Positions 35,572 to 47,160 of a stretch of 64,000 bases of DNA are shown in pieces. The notes under the pieces were generated by a model. It had not been told where the DNA came from. It did no database searches and was given only the letters and a program-made list of their open reading frames with translations. The translations under genes and the position numbers were made by a program. Numbering within the stretch: the first letter of the stretch is position 1; the number at the start of each line of letters is the position of its first letter. Origin of the DNA: Arachis hypogaea (lineage: Eukaryota > Streptophyta > Magnoliopsida > Fabales > Fabaceae); NCBI RefSeq assembly GCF_003086295.3, contig NC_092048.1:106780276-106844275 (forward strand), read 5' to 3'.

Positions 35572-35663
35572 TTGATGGAAGAAACATGCAGCTCATAATA
35601 GAAAAATTAAATAAAATACAAATAAATAAATTCTAATTAATAAAATTAGCACTCTATTGCAAA

Positions 35664-35681
35664 TCCCCGGCAACGGCGCCA
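35664..35681 (-). other. Primer binding site of element D (tRNA-Asp)
   Basis: TGGCGCCGTTGCCGGGGA on the element strand, five bases inside the 5' LTR. Confidence 0.9.
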
Positions 35682-35686
35682 AAAAT

Positions 35687-37160
35687 TGATGGGAAGCAGA
35701 AGCTGGTGAATTAAAAATTTATTAAAATGGTTACGTTGCGAGTATAGTTCTTAACTCACCGAAAATCTTACTATCAATTTAGAAATATGTCACAGAGTAT
35801 TTAAATTAAAATTACTGGGAGTTTTAAGTCCCAGGTCGTCTCCCAACGAGTTGCAGAAAAGTGTGCTATTTTATTAATCAGATGTTCCAAGAAGTTGAGC
35901 TAAGTAAATTGGAATTTAAATTGAGGAATTTTAAATAATATAAATAAAAGCCTTGACTGGGAATTGATTAGTTAGAATCTCTATCATTGATGGAGTGATT
36001 TTTAAGATTGATTTATAATTAACGGTTACTCTGTTTGGTTATCCTTTACTAGGTAAGGGAAAGTCAAACAAGTTGGACTGCCAGATCGATTCACGAGTTA
36101 CAGCCCACTTAGTTCAAAGGGATTGGCGTTGGTGATAGGATAGCAATGCAGCATTTAACCCAACTATAAATTTCTCCTTCAATCCTTCCAAATCAAGAAT
36201 TCCTTTTAATCAATTCCCTATCAAGTAATGAAACTACTCACGCATTGTAAATAAAGAATCCATGGCACATAAAAGGGAATTAAAAGAAGACATGATTATT
36301 GGAATTGAAATTAAATTAAAGAGAAATAATCCTTGCATTAATTAATCATAAAAGTATCTGAATGACAAAATTGAACATAACAAAGAACATGGAAGAATAA
36401 AACCAAGTTAAGAGAACAAACTAGAGTGATGAAGTCTTGATGAGGAAATAACTCTTCTCAATGTTCCAATGCTTAGATCAATTGAAAATTAAAATCCTAA
36501 AAACTAGAGAGAAAAACCTAAGAGAGTGAAAAACTAGATCTCAAACTACTGAATGAATGTGTGTGTTGTTTCTGCATATTCTCTGACTCTAGTCTGCTGT
36601 TCTGGGCCGAAAACTGGGCCGAAATAAGGTCCAAAATTGCCCCCATCGACTTCTGCAGATTATGGAGATCGCACATGTCACGCGATCGCGTCGTCCATGC
36701 GATCGCGTCGCTTGCGCTTTTTTTCTTTCCATGCGTTCGCGTCGTCCACGCTACCGCGTCGTTTGCGCTTTCCAATCCGTGCGGCCGCGCAAGCTATGCG
36801 ACCGCGTCGCTGCGATTTGTGCTCCTTCGCGTGGTCGCGTGAGCCATGCGACCGCGTCACTTCTCGCTGGTTATCTCCTCAAATTCTTGTGTTCCTTCCA
36901 TTTTTGCTAGCTTCCTCTCCAATCTCCATCTCATTCATGCCCTATAAGGCCTGAAACACTTGACACACAGATCACGGCATCAAATGGAATAAAGGAGAAT
37001 TAAAAGTAAATAATTAAAGTCTCTAGGAAGCAATTTTTAAACATGTACTGAATTTAGGAAGGAAATCTAAATGCATGCTAAATTGATGAATAAGTGGGCA
37101 AGGATCATGACAAAACCACACAATTAAACACAATATAAACCATAAAATAGTGGTTTATTA
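35687..37160 (-). repeat. 5' LTR of element D
   Basis: Partner of 24405-25876. The palindrome array at 36668-36868 is closer to perfect than the other copy. Near 35815-35835 the element strand has CTGGGA and TCCCAG separated by eight bases. Confidence 0.95.
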
Positions 37161-37686
37161 GAGATCCTATTCCGACACAAGTGAGAACCGACAGATGATT
37201 AGCCGTGCAGTAGCTGTGCCTAGTATTTTTCATTTGAGACGAGAGATCTGACAGTTGATTAGCCGTACAGAAACCGTACCTAGACCATTTTCACTAAGAG
37301 GACGGATGGTAGCCATTGACAACGGTGATCCACCAACATACAACATGCCATGGAAGGGAGTACGCATGATTGGATGAAGACAGTAGGAAAGCAGAGGTTC
37401 AGAAGCAACAAAGCATCTCCAAACGCTTATCTGAAATTCCCACCAATGAATTACATAAGTATCTTTATTTTAATTTACATTTTATTTATCTTTCAATTAT
37501 CAAAACTCATAACCAATTGAATCCACATGACTAAGATTTACAGGATGACCATAGCTTGCTTCAAGCCGGCAATCTCCGTGGGATCGACCCTTAATCGTGT
37601 AAGGTTTTATTACTTGGACGACCCAGTGCACTTGCTGGTTTGTTGTACCGGAGTTGTGAAAAATGTGATCACAATTCCGTGCACCA
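37161..37686 (+). repeat. 5' LTR of element E, second part
   Basis: First five bases repeat GAGAT. Ends GTGCACCA. Contains the conserved segment with CCTTA-ATCGTG-TAAGG at 37589-37604, a weaker version of the hairpin in A and B. Confidence 0.92.
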
Positions 37687-37692
37687 TGTTTT

Positions 37693-37710
37693 TGGCGCCG
37701 TTGCCGGGGA
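37693..37710 (+). other. Primer binding site of element E (tRNA-Asp)
   Basis: TGGCGCCGTTGCCGGGGA, six bases after the LTR end. Confidence 0.92.
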
Positions 37711-40337
37711 TTGTTCGAGTTTGGACAACTGACGGTTCATCTTGTTGCTTAGCTTAGGTAATCTTCTTCTTGTTTCAACCTTTATTTTATTTTCAAAAAA
37801 AAAAAATTTTGTTTTCGAAAAATTCATAAAAATTTTTAAGAATGAACTCCATCTTAGAGCTTCATGATGATATGTTGAAGCCTGGTTGGCTATTAAGCCA
37901 TGTCTAATCTTTTGGACTGAGGTTTTCACTTATCATTGCAGGAGCCTTTGGATTCTTATTTATTGGATTGTTGTATGTAATGCTATGCTAAAGCTTGGCT
38001 GGCCATTTGGCCATGTCTAATCTTTTGGACCGAAGCTTTAGAATAACATTACAGGAACCTTGGAATTCTTATTAAAAATTTTTTGAATTTCTTAATTTTC
38101 TTTTTCCAAAATAATTTTGAAAAAAAATTATTAAAATCATAAAAACCAAAAAAATTTTGTGTTTCCTTTTTAAGTCATGTGTCAAATTTTAAGTTTGGTG
38201 TCAACTGCATTTTTTTAATTTAATTTTTTTTAAATTTTCAAAAATTCATGCATTATGTTCTTCATGATCTTCAAGTTGTTCTTGATGATTTTCCTTGTTT
38301 GATCTTTAATTTTTCTTGTTTTGTGTTTTTTCTTGTTTTTCTTGTGCATTTTCAAATTGTTAGTGTCCCTAGTACAAAAGTTCTTAAGTTTGGTGTCTTG
38401 CATGTCTTTCTTTTCTTAAAAATTTTCAAAAATATGTTCTTCATGTTCATTGTAAGGCCCACATCGGTTGGAGAGGGGAACGAAGCATGCCTTATAAGGG
38501 TGTGGATACCTCTCCCTAACATGACGCGTTTTGACGAGTGAGTGTGGGGGGCTTAGGCTATCATCCCTATCGTCAAAGGCAAAACCGTGAGGCCTTGTGT
38601 GCCAAAGCGGACAATATCGTGCTAGCGGGTGGTCTGGGCTGTTACAGATGGTATCAGAGCCAGAACCTGGATCGATGTGCCAGCGAGGGCGCTGGACTCC
38701 CTTAGGGGGGTGGATTGTAAGGCCCACATCGGTTGGAGAGGGGAACGAAGCATGCCTTATAAGGGTGTGGATACCTCTCCCTAACATGACGCGTTTTGAC
38801 GAGTGAGTGTGGGGGGCTTAGGCTATCATCCCTATCGTCAAAGGCAAAACCGTGAGGCCTTGTGTGCCAAAGCGGACAATATCGTGCTAGCGGGTGGTCT
38901 GGGCTGTTACAGATGGTATCAGAGCCAGAACCCGGATCGATGTGCCAGCGAGGGCGCTGGACTCCCTTAGGGGGGTGGATTGTAAGGCCCACATCGGTTG
39001 GAGAGGGGAACAAAGCATGCCTTATAAGGGTGTGGATACCTCTCCCTAACATGACGCGTTTTGACGAGTGAGTGTGGGGGGCTTAGGCTATCATCCCTAT
39101 CGTCAAAGGCAAAACCGTGAGGCCTTGTGTGCCAAAGCGGACAATATCGTGCTAGCGGGTGGTCTGGGCTGTTACATTCATCATGATCTTCAAAGTGTTC
39201 TTGGTGTTCATCTTGACATTCAAAGTGTTCTTGCATGCATTATTTATTTTGATCTTACATTTTTATATTTTGTTTCATTTTATTATTTTTCTCTCTCCTC
39301 ATTAAAAATTCAAAAGTAAAAAAAATATATTTTCCTTACTCTTCTCATAATTTTCGAAATTTTGAGTTGACTTGGTAAAAAAATTTTAAAATTTAGTTGT
39401 TTCTTGTTAATCAAGTCAAAATTTTAATTTAAAAACTTTATCTTTTCAAATCTTTCTCAAAATCAATTCTTTTTCTTTTTTTTTATGATTTTCAAATTTC
39501 ATTCTTAAAATTTTTCAAAATCTTTTTCATTTTTCTTTTAATGTTTCTGAAAATTTTAAAACTAATTTTTCAAAATCTTTTTCTTAATTTTATTTCATAT
39601 TTTCGAAAATCCTTGCTAACAATTAATGTTTTGATTTAAAAATTTCAAGTTTGTTACTTTCTTGTTAAGAAAGGTTCAATCTTTAAATTCTAGAATCATA
39701 TCTTTTAGTTTCTTGTTAGTCAAGTCATCAATTTTAATTTTAAAAAATCAAATCTTTTTAATTCCTTTTTCAATTCTTTTTCAAAATAAATTTCAATCAT
39801 ATCTTTTTAAAATTTTAATTTTAAAATCTTTTTCTAACTTCTTATCTTTTCAAAGTTATTTTCAAATCTTTTTCAATTAACTACTTGACTTGTTTGTTTT
39901 AATTTTAAAAAGTTTACTATTTCTTATCTTTTTCAAAACCACCTAACTACTTTTCCAGTTCTAATTTTTGAAAACAACTAACTACTTTTTCAAAATTCTT
40001 TTTAATTAACTAATTGTTTTAAATTTTAATTTTATTTTATTTTTTTAATATTTTTGAACACTAACTAAATAATTAAAATAAAAATAAAAATATTTTTCTT
40101 TTATTTTACTTAAAAAAAATTCGAATACTCTCTCTGATCTCTTTCTATTTATTTTATTTAATTAATAACACTTCTCTTCTACTCATAATTCGAACCCCTC
40201 TCTCTTCTCTCTGTTCGAATTACTCATCTCCTCTCTCTTCTCATTCTTCTATTATTCTATTCTTATACTCACATAAAGGAATATCTATACTATGATATAG
40301 AGGATTCCCATTCTCTCTTTGTTCTCTTCTTTTTCAT
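37711..40337 (+). other. Long untranslated leader of element E
   Basis: About 1.9 kb without the TRIM. It contains two diverged copies of a segment with a small hairpin (37887-37900 and 38000-38013), TTAAGTTTGGTGT words near 38187 and 38386, and a strongly AT-rich stretch (39300-40130) of repeated CAAAATCTTTTTC-like words. No credible ORF. Confidence 0.75.
38451..39176 (+). mobile_element. TRIM element with three LTRs and two internal domains
   Basis: Three near-identical 196-bp repeats (38451-38646, 38716-38911, 38981-39176) begin TGTAAGGCCC and end GGGCTGTTACA, with TG...CA ends. They are separated by two identical-length 69-bp internal segments. Each internal segment starts with TGGTATCAGAGCC (38649, 38914), complementary to initiator tRNA-Met, and ends with a G-rich tract before the next repeat. 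TTCAT flanks the whole array (38446-38450 and 39177-39181), so it arrived or expanded as one unit. It has no coding capacity. The LTR resembles a TRIM type I recall from many dicots. Short ORFs across it are artefacts. Confidence 0.93.
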
Positions 40338-41854
40338 ATGAGCAGGAACAAGGATAAGTACATTCTTGTTGAAGCTGATCCTGAACCTGAAAGGACTCTG
40401 AAGAGGAAGCTAAGAGAAGCTAAAGCACAACACTCCGGAGAGGACCTTACAGAAAATTTCAAAAAAGAAGCAGACATGGCAGCCGAACCCAACAACAATG
40501 CTAGAGATGCAAGGAAGATGCTTGGTGACTTTACTGCACCAACTTCCAACTTCTATGGAAGAAGCATCTCAATTCCTGCAATTGGAGCAAACAACTTTGA
40601 GCTTAAGCCTCAATTAGTTTCTCTAATGCAGCAGGATTGCAAGTTTCATGGACTTCCATTGGAAGATCCTCATCAGTTCTTAGCTGAATTCTTGCAAATC
40701 TGTGACACTGTTAAGACCAATAGGGTTGATTCCAAGGTCTACAGACTTATGCTTTTCCCCTTTGCTGTAAGAGACAGAGCTAGGATATGGTTTGACTCAC
40801 AACCTAGAGAAAGCCTGAACTCTTGGAAAAAGTTGGTCAATGCTTTCTTGGCTAAATTCTTTCCACCTCAAAAGATGAGAAAGCTTAGAGTGGAAGTCCA
40901 AACCTTCAAACAGAAGGATGGTGAGTCCCTCTATGAAGCTTGGGAAAGATACAAGCAATTGATTAGAAGGTGTCCTTCTGACATGCTTTCAGAATGGAGC
41001 ATCTTAGGTATATTCTATGATGGTCTGTCTGAATTGTCCAAGATGTCATTGGACCACTCTGCTGGTGGATCTCTTCATCTGAAGAAAACACCTGCAGATG
41101 CCCAGGAACTCATTGAAATGGTTGCAAATAACCAGTTCATGTATACTTCTGAAAGAAATCCTGTGAATAATGGGATGACTCAAAAGAAAGGAGTTCTTGA
41201 GATTGATACTCTGAATGCCATATTGGCTCAGAATAAAATATTGACTCAGCAAGTCAATATGATTTCTCAGAATCTGACTGGAATGCAAGCTGCATCCGAC
41301 AGTACTAAAGAAGCTTCCTCTGAAGGAGAAGCTTATGACCCTGAGAATCCTGCAATGGAAGAGGTGAATTACATGGGAGAATCCTATGGAAACACTTATA
41401 ATCCTTCATGGAGGAATCATCCTAATTTCTCATGGAAGGATCAGTAGAAGCCTAATCAAGGCTTCAATAATAATAATGGTGGGAGAATTTGGTTTGGCAA
41501 TAGCAAACCTTTTTCATCATCGTCTCAGCAACAGACAGAGAATTCTAGGCAGAGCCTTTTTGACTTAGCAACCATAGTCTCTGATCTATCTAAGACCACT
41601 CTCAGTTTCAAGATTGAAACAAGGTCCTCCATCAGAAATTGGAGGCACAAGTGGGTCAGCTGAGTAAAAGAGTTACTGAAACTCCTCCTCGTACTCTCCC
41701 AAGCAGTACAGAAGAGAATCCCAAAAGAGAGTGCAAGGCCATAACTATATCCAAAGTGGCCAAACCTGGAGAGAGTAAAAAGGTAGTGAGATGCCAAAAC
41801 TGTCTGAATTCTGAGTTCCTATGGATGCCAATCATTCTGAACTTCAAAGGATAA
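40338..41854 (+). pseudogene. Element E gag, nearly intact
   Basis: Starts MSRNKDKYILVEADPE. It has an open capsid-type domain to 41447: AIGANNFELKPQLVSLMQQD, LMLFPFAVRDRARIWF, LAKFFPPQKMRKLR, ERYKQLIRRCPSDM and LDHSAGGSLHLKKT, parallel to gag of A and B, with an N-terminal charged extension they lack. A TAG at 41445-41447 falls in a Gln/Asn-rich stretch that continues in frame, so it is probably CAG changed to TAG. A one-base shift near 41620 precedes a last segment (EAQVGQLSKRVTETPPRTLP). The ORF then runs into 3' untranslated DNA with no protease. This is the best-preserved gag capsid domain in the window. Confidence 0.88.
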
Positions 41855-42017
41855 AGTGAGATGCCAAAATTGTTCAGAAGCAAAAAGCTACTAGTCCTGC
41901 TCATCTAATTGGAACTAAGCTTCATTGATATTTTGAAATTTATTGTATTTTCTCTTCTTTTTATCCTATTTTGTTTTTAGTTGCTTGGGGACAAGCAACA
42001 ATTTAAGTTTGGTGTTG
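41855..42017 (+). other. 3' untranslated region, hairpin and polypurine region of element E
   Basis: Begins inside sequence matching the 3' region of B near 6045-6100. The hairpin GTTGCTTG-GGGA-CAAGCAAC lies at 41980-41999, followed by AATTTAAGTTTGGTGTTG up to the LTR. Confidence 0.85.
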
Positions 42018-42623
42018 TGATGAGCGGATAATTTATACATTTTTTGGCATTGTTTTTACATGGTTTTTAGTATGTTTTAGTTACTTTTTATTATATTTTT
42101 ATTAGTTTTTATGCAAAAATAACATTTTTGGACTTTACTATGAGTTTGTGTATTTTTCTATAATTTCAGGTATTTTCTGGCTGAAATTGAGAGATCTGAG
42201 CAAAGATCTTATTCAGAGGCTGAGAAAGGACTGCAGATACTGTTGGATTCTGACCTCCCTACACTCAAACGCATTTTTCTGGAGCTACAAAAGCCCAATT
42301 GGCGCGTTCTCAATTGGGCTCGAAAGCTAACATCTTGGGCTTTCCAGAAATATATCATAGTCCATACTTTGCCCGAGATTTGATGGCCCAAACTGGCGTT
42401 CAACGCCAGCCAGAGACCCTTTTCTGGCATAAAACGCCGGAACTGGCACCAGAACTGGAGTTAAACGCCCAAACTGGCATCCAAGCTGGCGTTTAACTCT
42501 AGAAAAGGCCTATGCACGTGTAAAGCTCAATTCTCATCCCAAGCACACACCAAGTGGGCCCCGGAAGTAGATTTCTGCACTATCTGCACTTAGTTACTCA
42601 ATTTCTGTAATCCTTAGTAACTA
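42018..42623 (+). repeat. 3' LTR of element E, truncated
   Basis: Matches the first 0.6 kb of the 5' LTR, then stops at GTAACTA and passes directly into F sequence. No TSD or second half is seen. Confidence 0.88.
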
Positions 42624-43682
42624 TGGCGTATGCTTGGATTAATATTTCGCCAGGTCACACGTACGCGTGCGCGTTGCCTAACAGCATGGCAACTATGGCA
42701 AATTATATATCATTTCCAATGCAACTGGAACCGCCTCATTTGGACCTCTGTAGCTCAAGTTATGATCGATTGAATGCAAAGAGGTCAAGGCTGACAGCTT
42801 TGCAGTTCCTTCTATTTCTTGTATTTCTTCCACTTTTGAATGCGTCCTTTCCATCCTCTAAGCCATTCCTACCCTGTAATCTCTGAAAACACTTAACACA
42901 CATATCATAGCATCGAATGGTAATAAGAGAGGATTAAAATTAGCTAAATTACGACCAAAGAAACATGTTTTCAATCATAGCACAAAATCAGGAAGGAAAA
43001 TGTAAAACATGCAATTTACATGAATAAGTGTGAGAATAGTGGATAAAATCCACTCAATTAAGTACAAGATGTACCACGAAATAGTGGTGCATCAAATCTC
43101 CCCACACTTAAACATTAGCATGTCCTCATGCTAAGCTCAAGAGAAATTATAAGAGTGAAGAGGAATGGTAGAAAGTATGAAATGTAACCTATTTATATGA
43201 ATGCAACTACATGCAAAATGCTTTTACCTACTTGGTTAAAAGTAAACAAATTCTCCAAGACAAACATAAACTGGATTCCACTAATTCAAATTATGCAATA
43301 AAAGACATGTAAACTTGTAAGAAGGTAGCTCATGAAAGCAGGGAACATAGAATCAAGCATTGAACCCTCACAGGAAGTGTATATGCACTCTAATCTCTCA
43401 AGTGTCTAGGGTTGATCACTCTACTCTTCTCTAGTCATGCTTTCTAAACTTTGTTCTTCATCTAACCAATCAAAAAAAATTTAGTATACCAGTGCAAACA
43501 TCATGAGGTCTTTCCGAGGTTGTAATGGGGCTAAGGTAAGGGTAATCGAGGATATATGTATGGCCAAGTGAGCAATAATATGAATCTTTGACTAACCTAA
43601 GCTCTTACCTAACACACACACATACACTCTATGTAACTCTAAAATCATCCCTAGCTACCCATAATTCCCACTTTGGCATCAC
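42624..43682 (-). mobile_element. Element F, part 1: partial 3' LTR and 3' region
   Basis: 42624-43094 is the inner part of an LTR ending ...GTGGTGCATCA, related to D and H. It is followed by a polypurine region, a hairpin and AT-rich 3' DNA. The outer part of this LTR is missing. The segment ends with ATCAC (43678-43682), the left target duplication of H. Confidence 0.87.
43095..43134 (-). other. Polypurine region and hairpin, element F
   Basis: GTTTAAGTGTGGGGAGATT on the element strand, preceded by TTAGCATG-AGGA-CATGCTAA (43115-43134), identical in stem to D. Confidence 0.8.
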
Positions 43683-45178
43683 TGATAAACCATTATTTTA
43701 TGGTTTATAATATGCTTAATTGTGTGGTTTTATCATGATCTTTACTCACTTATTCATATGATTAGCATGCATTTATATTTCCTTCCTAAAATTATTACAT
43801 GATTGAAAACTTGCTTCCTAAGAGACTTTTAATTATGTATTTTAATTCCCCTGTATTCCATTCGATGCCGTGATTTGTATGTTAAGTGTTTCAGGCTTTA
43901 TATGGCATAAATGAATTGGAAATTGGAAAGGAAGCTTGCATAAATGGAAGAAACACAAGAAATTGAGGAGATGACCAACGAGAAGTGACGCGGCCGCATG
44001 GCTCACGCGACCGCGTGAAAGAGAGGAAATCACAGTGACGCGGCCGCATGGCTCACGCGACCGCGCGGATTGAAATAGCACAAGTGATGCGGAGGCGTGG
44101 ACGACGCGCCCGCGTGGCAAAGCAAAATGCCGAATGACGCGTCCGCATGAATGACGCGATCGCGTGACATGCGCGATCTGCATAATCTGCAGAATTCGCT
44201 GGGGGCAAATTTGGGCCCTGTTTTGACCCAGTTTTCGCCCCGGAAAAGCAGACTAGAGCCAGAGGACATGCAAAAACCGAAAACAACATTCATTCTACAC
44301 AATTTTAGTTTTTAGATCTAGTTTTACTCCTCCTCTAGGTTTTCTCTCTACACACATTCATAGTTCTTAGGATTTTGTTTTCTATTGCTCTTTGTATTGG
44401 GATATTGAGAAGAGTTATTACCTCATCAAGACTTCGTCATTCTAGTTCATTTTCTTTACTTGGCTTTACTCCTCCATGTCCTTTAATTTACTCAATTTTA
44501 CTATTGGATTATTTTAGAATTTATTAATACAAGAGTTACTTTTATTTTTAATTGATTCCTTTGAGTTTTATTTATCATGTCTTTCTTTAATTCCCTTTCC
44601 TATGTTATGAGTTCTACATTCACAATGAGCGAGTAGTTCCCTAACTTGATGGGGAGTTGATTGAAAGGAACCCTTGAGTTAGAATGCTCGAAAGAGAAAT
44701 TGTAATTGGGTTTATTGTTGGATTGCTCTCTAGTCACTAACGCCAGTCCTTCCAAGTAAGCGGATTGGGACTTGTGAATAGAAACAGCATTCCAACTTAT
44801 TTGACTTTCCCTTACCTAGTAAGGGATAACTAAACAGAACAACCTTCAATTATCAATTAATCTTGAGAGTACTGCAACAAGAATAGGGCTTCCAACTAAT
44901 CTACTCCCAGTCAAGACTTTTATTTAAATTACTTAATTTCTCCAATTTAATTTCCTGTTTATTCAACTCAAACTCTTTTTTGAAAACATCTGATTAATAA
45001 AATAGCACACCTTTCTGCAACTCGTTGGGAGACGACCTGGGATTCATACTCCCAGTATTTTAATTTTAATTTCTGTGACACCCTTCTAAATTGATAAGCG
45101 GAATTCTAGTTGGTTAAGAACTATACTTGCAATGCATATCTTATAACAATTCTTGACTCGCCAATTTCCGCCACGTCA
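43683..45178 (+). repeat. 5' LTR of element H
   Basis: Ends TGATAAACC and CACGTCA. The palindrome array lies at 43983-44175. It holds 49 bp that the 3' LTR lacks. CTGGGA-TTCATAC-TCCCAG lies near 45037-45055. Confidence 0.95.
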
Positions 45179-45183
45179 CTTTT

Positions 45184-45201
45184 TGGCGCCGTTGCCGGGG
45201 G
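45184..45201 (+). other. Primer binding site of element H (tRNA-Asp)
   Basis: TGGCGCCGTTGCCGGGGG, last base mismatched, five bases after the LTR. Confidence 0.9.
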
Positions 45202-45293
45202 GTTGCAATAGAGTGCTAAGGTTATCAATTGGAATTTATTTATTTGCATTTTATTTTATCCTGCTACTATGAGCTGCTTGTTTCTTTCGCTAG

Positions 45294-47160
45294 ATGATGC
45301 GTTCACTTCCTGATCCAAGCGTGCCAGCATTCGATCCTGAGATTGAAAGAACTATTTCACGAATAAGGCAAGCTCAGCGTCGGTTAGTCCTCTCTGAGGG
45401 CAGATCTGAAATGTCATTTGAGGAAGAAACCAGCCCCCGTTCTACTGATTCGGTTGTTTTACGTGTAGGTGACATGACAGAACCTAGGAGAGTTACTATC
45501 CAGGAGGAAGGAGCCCCTGATTTTACAATGCAACCGTTTCAAGCGCATCACCCAGCGGTGGCTACAGACTTTGAAATAAAGACTACACTGCTCAATTTGA
45601 TGCCCAAGTTTCATGGCTTACCTGCTCAAGAGCCTATCAAGCACCTGAGAGATTTCCAAGCAGCCTGTTCTACTATCAGGCGTGATGGTGTAGATGCAAC
45701 TTCAATTCTGTTGAAAGCCTGCCCGTTTTCTCTTGAGGGAAAGGCAAGAGAGTGGTACTACACTCAACCCGCAGCAACTGTATCCAACTGGGATACACTT
45801 AGAAGAGAATTCTTGGAAAAATTATTTCCAGCTGAAGTTACTGATAAACTGAGGAAAGATATTTCCATGATTGTTCAGGACGAATCTGAGACTCTCTATG
45901 AATATTGGGAGCGCTTCAATAATCTTCTGGAAGCATGCCCCCACCATATGATTGACAAGATAGTATTGCTCGGTTACGTCACACAGGGCATGAGGCCCCA
46001 AGATAAGACCACATTGGAAAGTGCTAGCAATGGGTCTATGAAAAAGTACAAGACCACTGATGAGGCATGGCAATTGATCAGTGACTTAGCTGAATCTACT
46101 CAAAATCACAGGCAGAAATAAGGCCGTTCAAAAGCCATTGCAGAAGTATCCTCTAGCAGAGAGACTGCTGCTCTAACTCAGAGTATCTGTGAAATGACCA
46201 ACTTGCTGAAACAGATGCAATTGAATCAACAACAAGTTCAGCAAGCTCAACCTTCTCTACCACAACAGAGCCAACAGTTAGTCCCATAGAGAGTTTGCGG
46301 AATCTGTGCTGATTATAGCCATTATACTGATGAATGCCCGCAGCTCCAGCAGGAAGACAACACCGTGGCAACCACTCATAACTTCTATGACCGCCCCAAC
46401 CAAGGGTACAATCAAGGTGGCAATTACAACCATGGATGGCAGGACAATTCTAACCAGAATTGGAGGGACAACAACAACAGAGGAGGCAGAGATAATTAGG
46501 GAAATTAGAGGTGGAATAATAATAACAAGCAACAAAACCAGTACCAGCCTTATAGAGCACCTCACCTGAGGCAATCTCAAGGACCACAGAATACCCAACA
46601 GCAGACCTCTCAAATTACCTATCCTTCTTCATCTGCTAATGATGACTTATTACAATCTATTGATCGGAGACAACAGACCATGGAAAATAACATTATTGCC
46701 ACTCTAAATGGTCTGAACGCTACTTTGCAAGCTCTTGTCTCACAGATTGGATCAATGAATAACTCCAATAACCAGCCTTTGAGCTCCAGTGGAATTCCCT
46801 CTCAACCATTACCCAATCCCAAGGGTGGCATTAATGCCATCACCCTAAGGTCCGAAACCACACTTCAGGAGAGGAACCAGGAGGAGCCAAGCCCCCCCAG
46901 AACACGCCTCAGCTGAAGAGGTAGTGGAAATAGAAGATGTTGAAGAGGAAGAAGACATACAGGACATAGCTGAAAAAGAAGAAGTTCAACCACAGGAGGA
47001 AGCACCAAAGGGCGTAGACACTGCAGAAGACACCACTCCTATTCCATTTCCACAACTTGCAAGGAAGCCCAAGAAGCAGCTGGAACCTGACCCCACAATG
47101 GTAGAGATATTCAAAAAGGTTGAGGTAACTGTTCCTCTTTTTGATGTTATTCAATAGGTA
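45294..47160 (+). pseudogene. Element H gag, interrupted by stops
   Basis: Starts MMRSLPDPSVPAFDPE. The capsid-type core is open to 46118, then a zinc knuckle (CGICADYSHYTDECP), an Asn/Gln-rich stretch, the tail MENNIIATLNGLNATLQ and an acidic segment. In-frame stops are TAA 46119-46121, TAG 46287-46289, TAG 46497-46499, TAG 46506-46508 and TAG 47155-47157. D has Gln codons (CAA or CAG type) at each place, so every one is a single C-to-T change. One extra C in a C-run near 46889-46896 shifts the frame. Otherwise the frame runs straight into protease. Confidence 0.93.

Larger units (their letters stand above)
24405..37160 (-). mobile_element. Element D: complete 12.8-kb Athila-like retrotransposon, second family
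   Basis: LTRs at 24405-25876 and 35687-37160 (1472 and 1474 bp) enclose primer site, gag, protease, RT, RNase H, integrase, envelope-position ORF and polypurine region on the minus strand. GAGAT at 24400-24404 and 37161-37165 is the target duplication; the insertion splits the 5' LTR of E. The terminal TGATAAACC of one LTR has one substitution. D is the same family as H and related to F. Every gene has frameshifts or stops, and the RT active site is altered. Confidence 0.96.
37161..42623 (+). mobile_element. Element E, main part: gag-only retrotransposon
   Basis: Plus-strand element with the end of its 5' LTR (to 37686), primer site, long leader, gag, a short 3' region with polypurine tract and a 3' LTR that stops short. 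No protease, RT or integrase lies between gag (about 41854) and the 3' LTR (42018). It depends on pol from another element, or is an internal deletion derivative, like the class named TR-GAG. It hosts D in its 5' LTR and a TRIM in its leader. Confidence 0.9.

Noticed and set aside
37693..37710. Fragment of a tRNA-Asp gene
   Set aside because: It is only the complement of the tRNA 3' end directly inside an LTR, the expected primer binding site; no cloverleaf is present.
38451..39176. Cassandra-type TRIM carrying 5S rRNA sequence
   Set aside because: I see no 5S rRNA promoter or gene sequence in the 196-bp repeat.
38416..39236. ORFs across the three-LTR TRIM
   Set aside because: They repeat with the 265-bp unit, lie on both strands and are non-coding elsewhere in this element type.
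39662..39880. ORF of 72 codons in the leader of E
   Set aside because: It is a translation of AT-rich low-complexity repeats with no recognisable domain.
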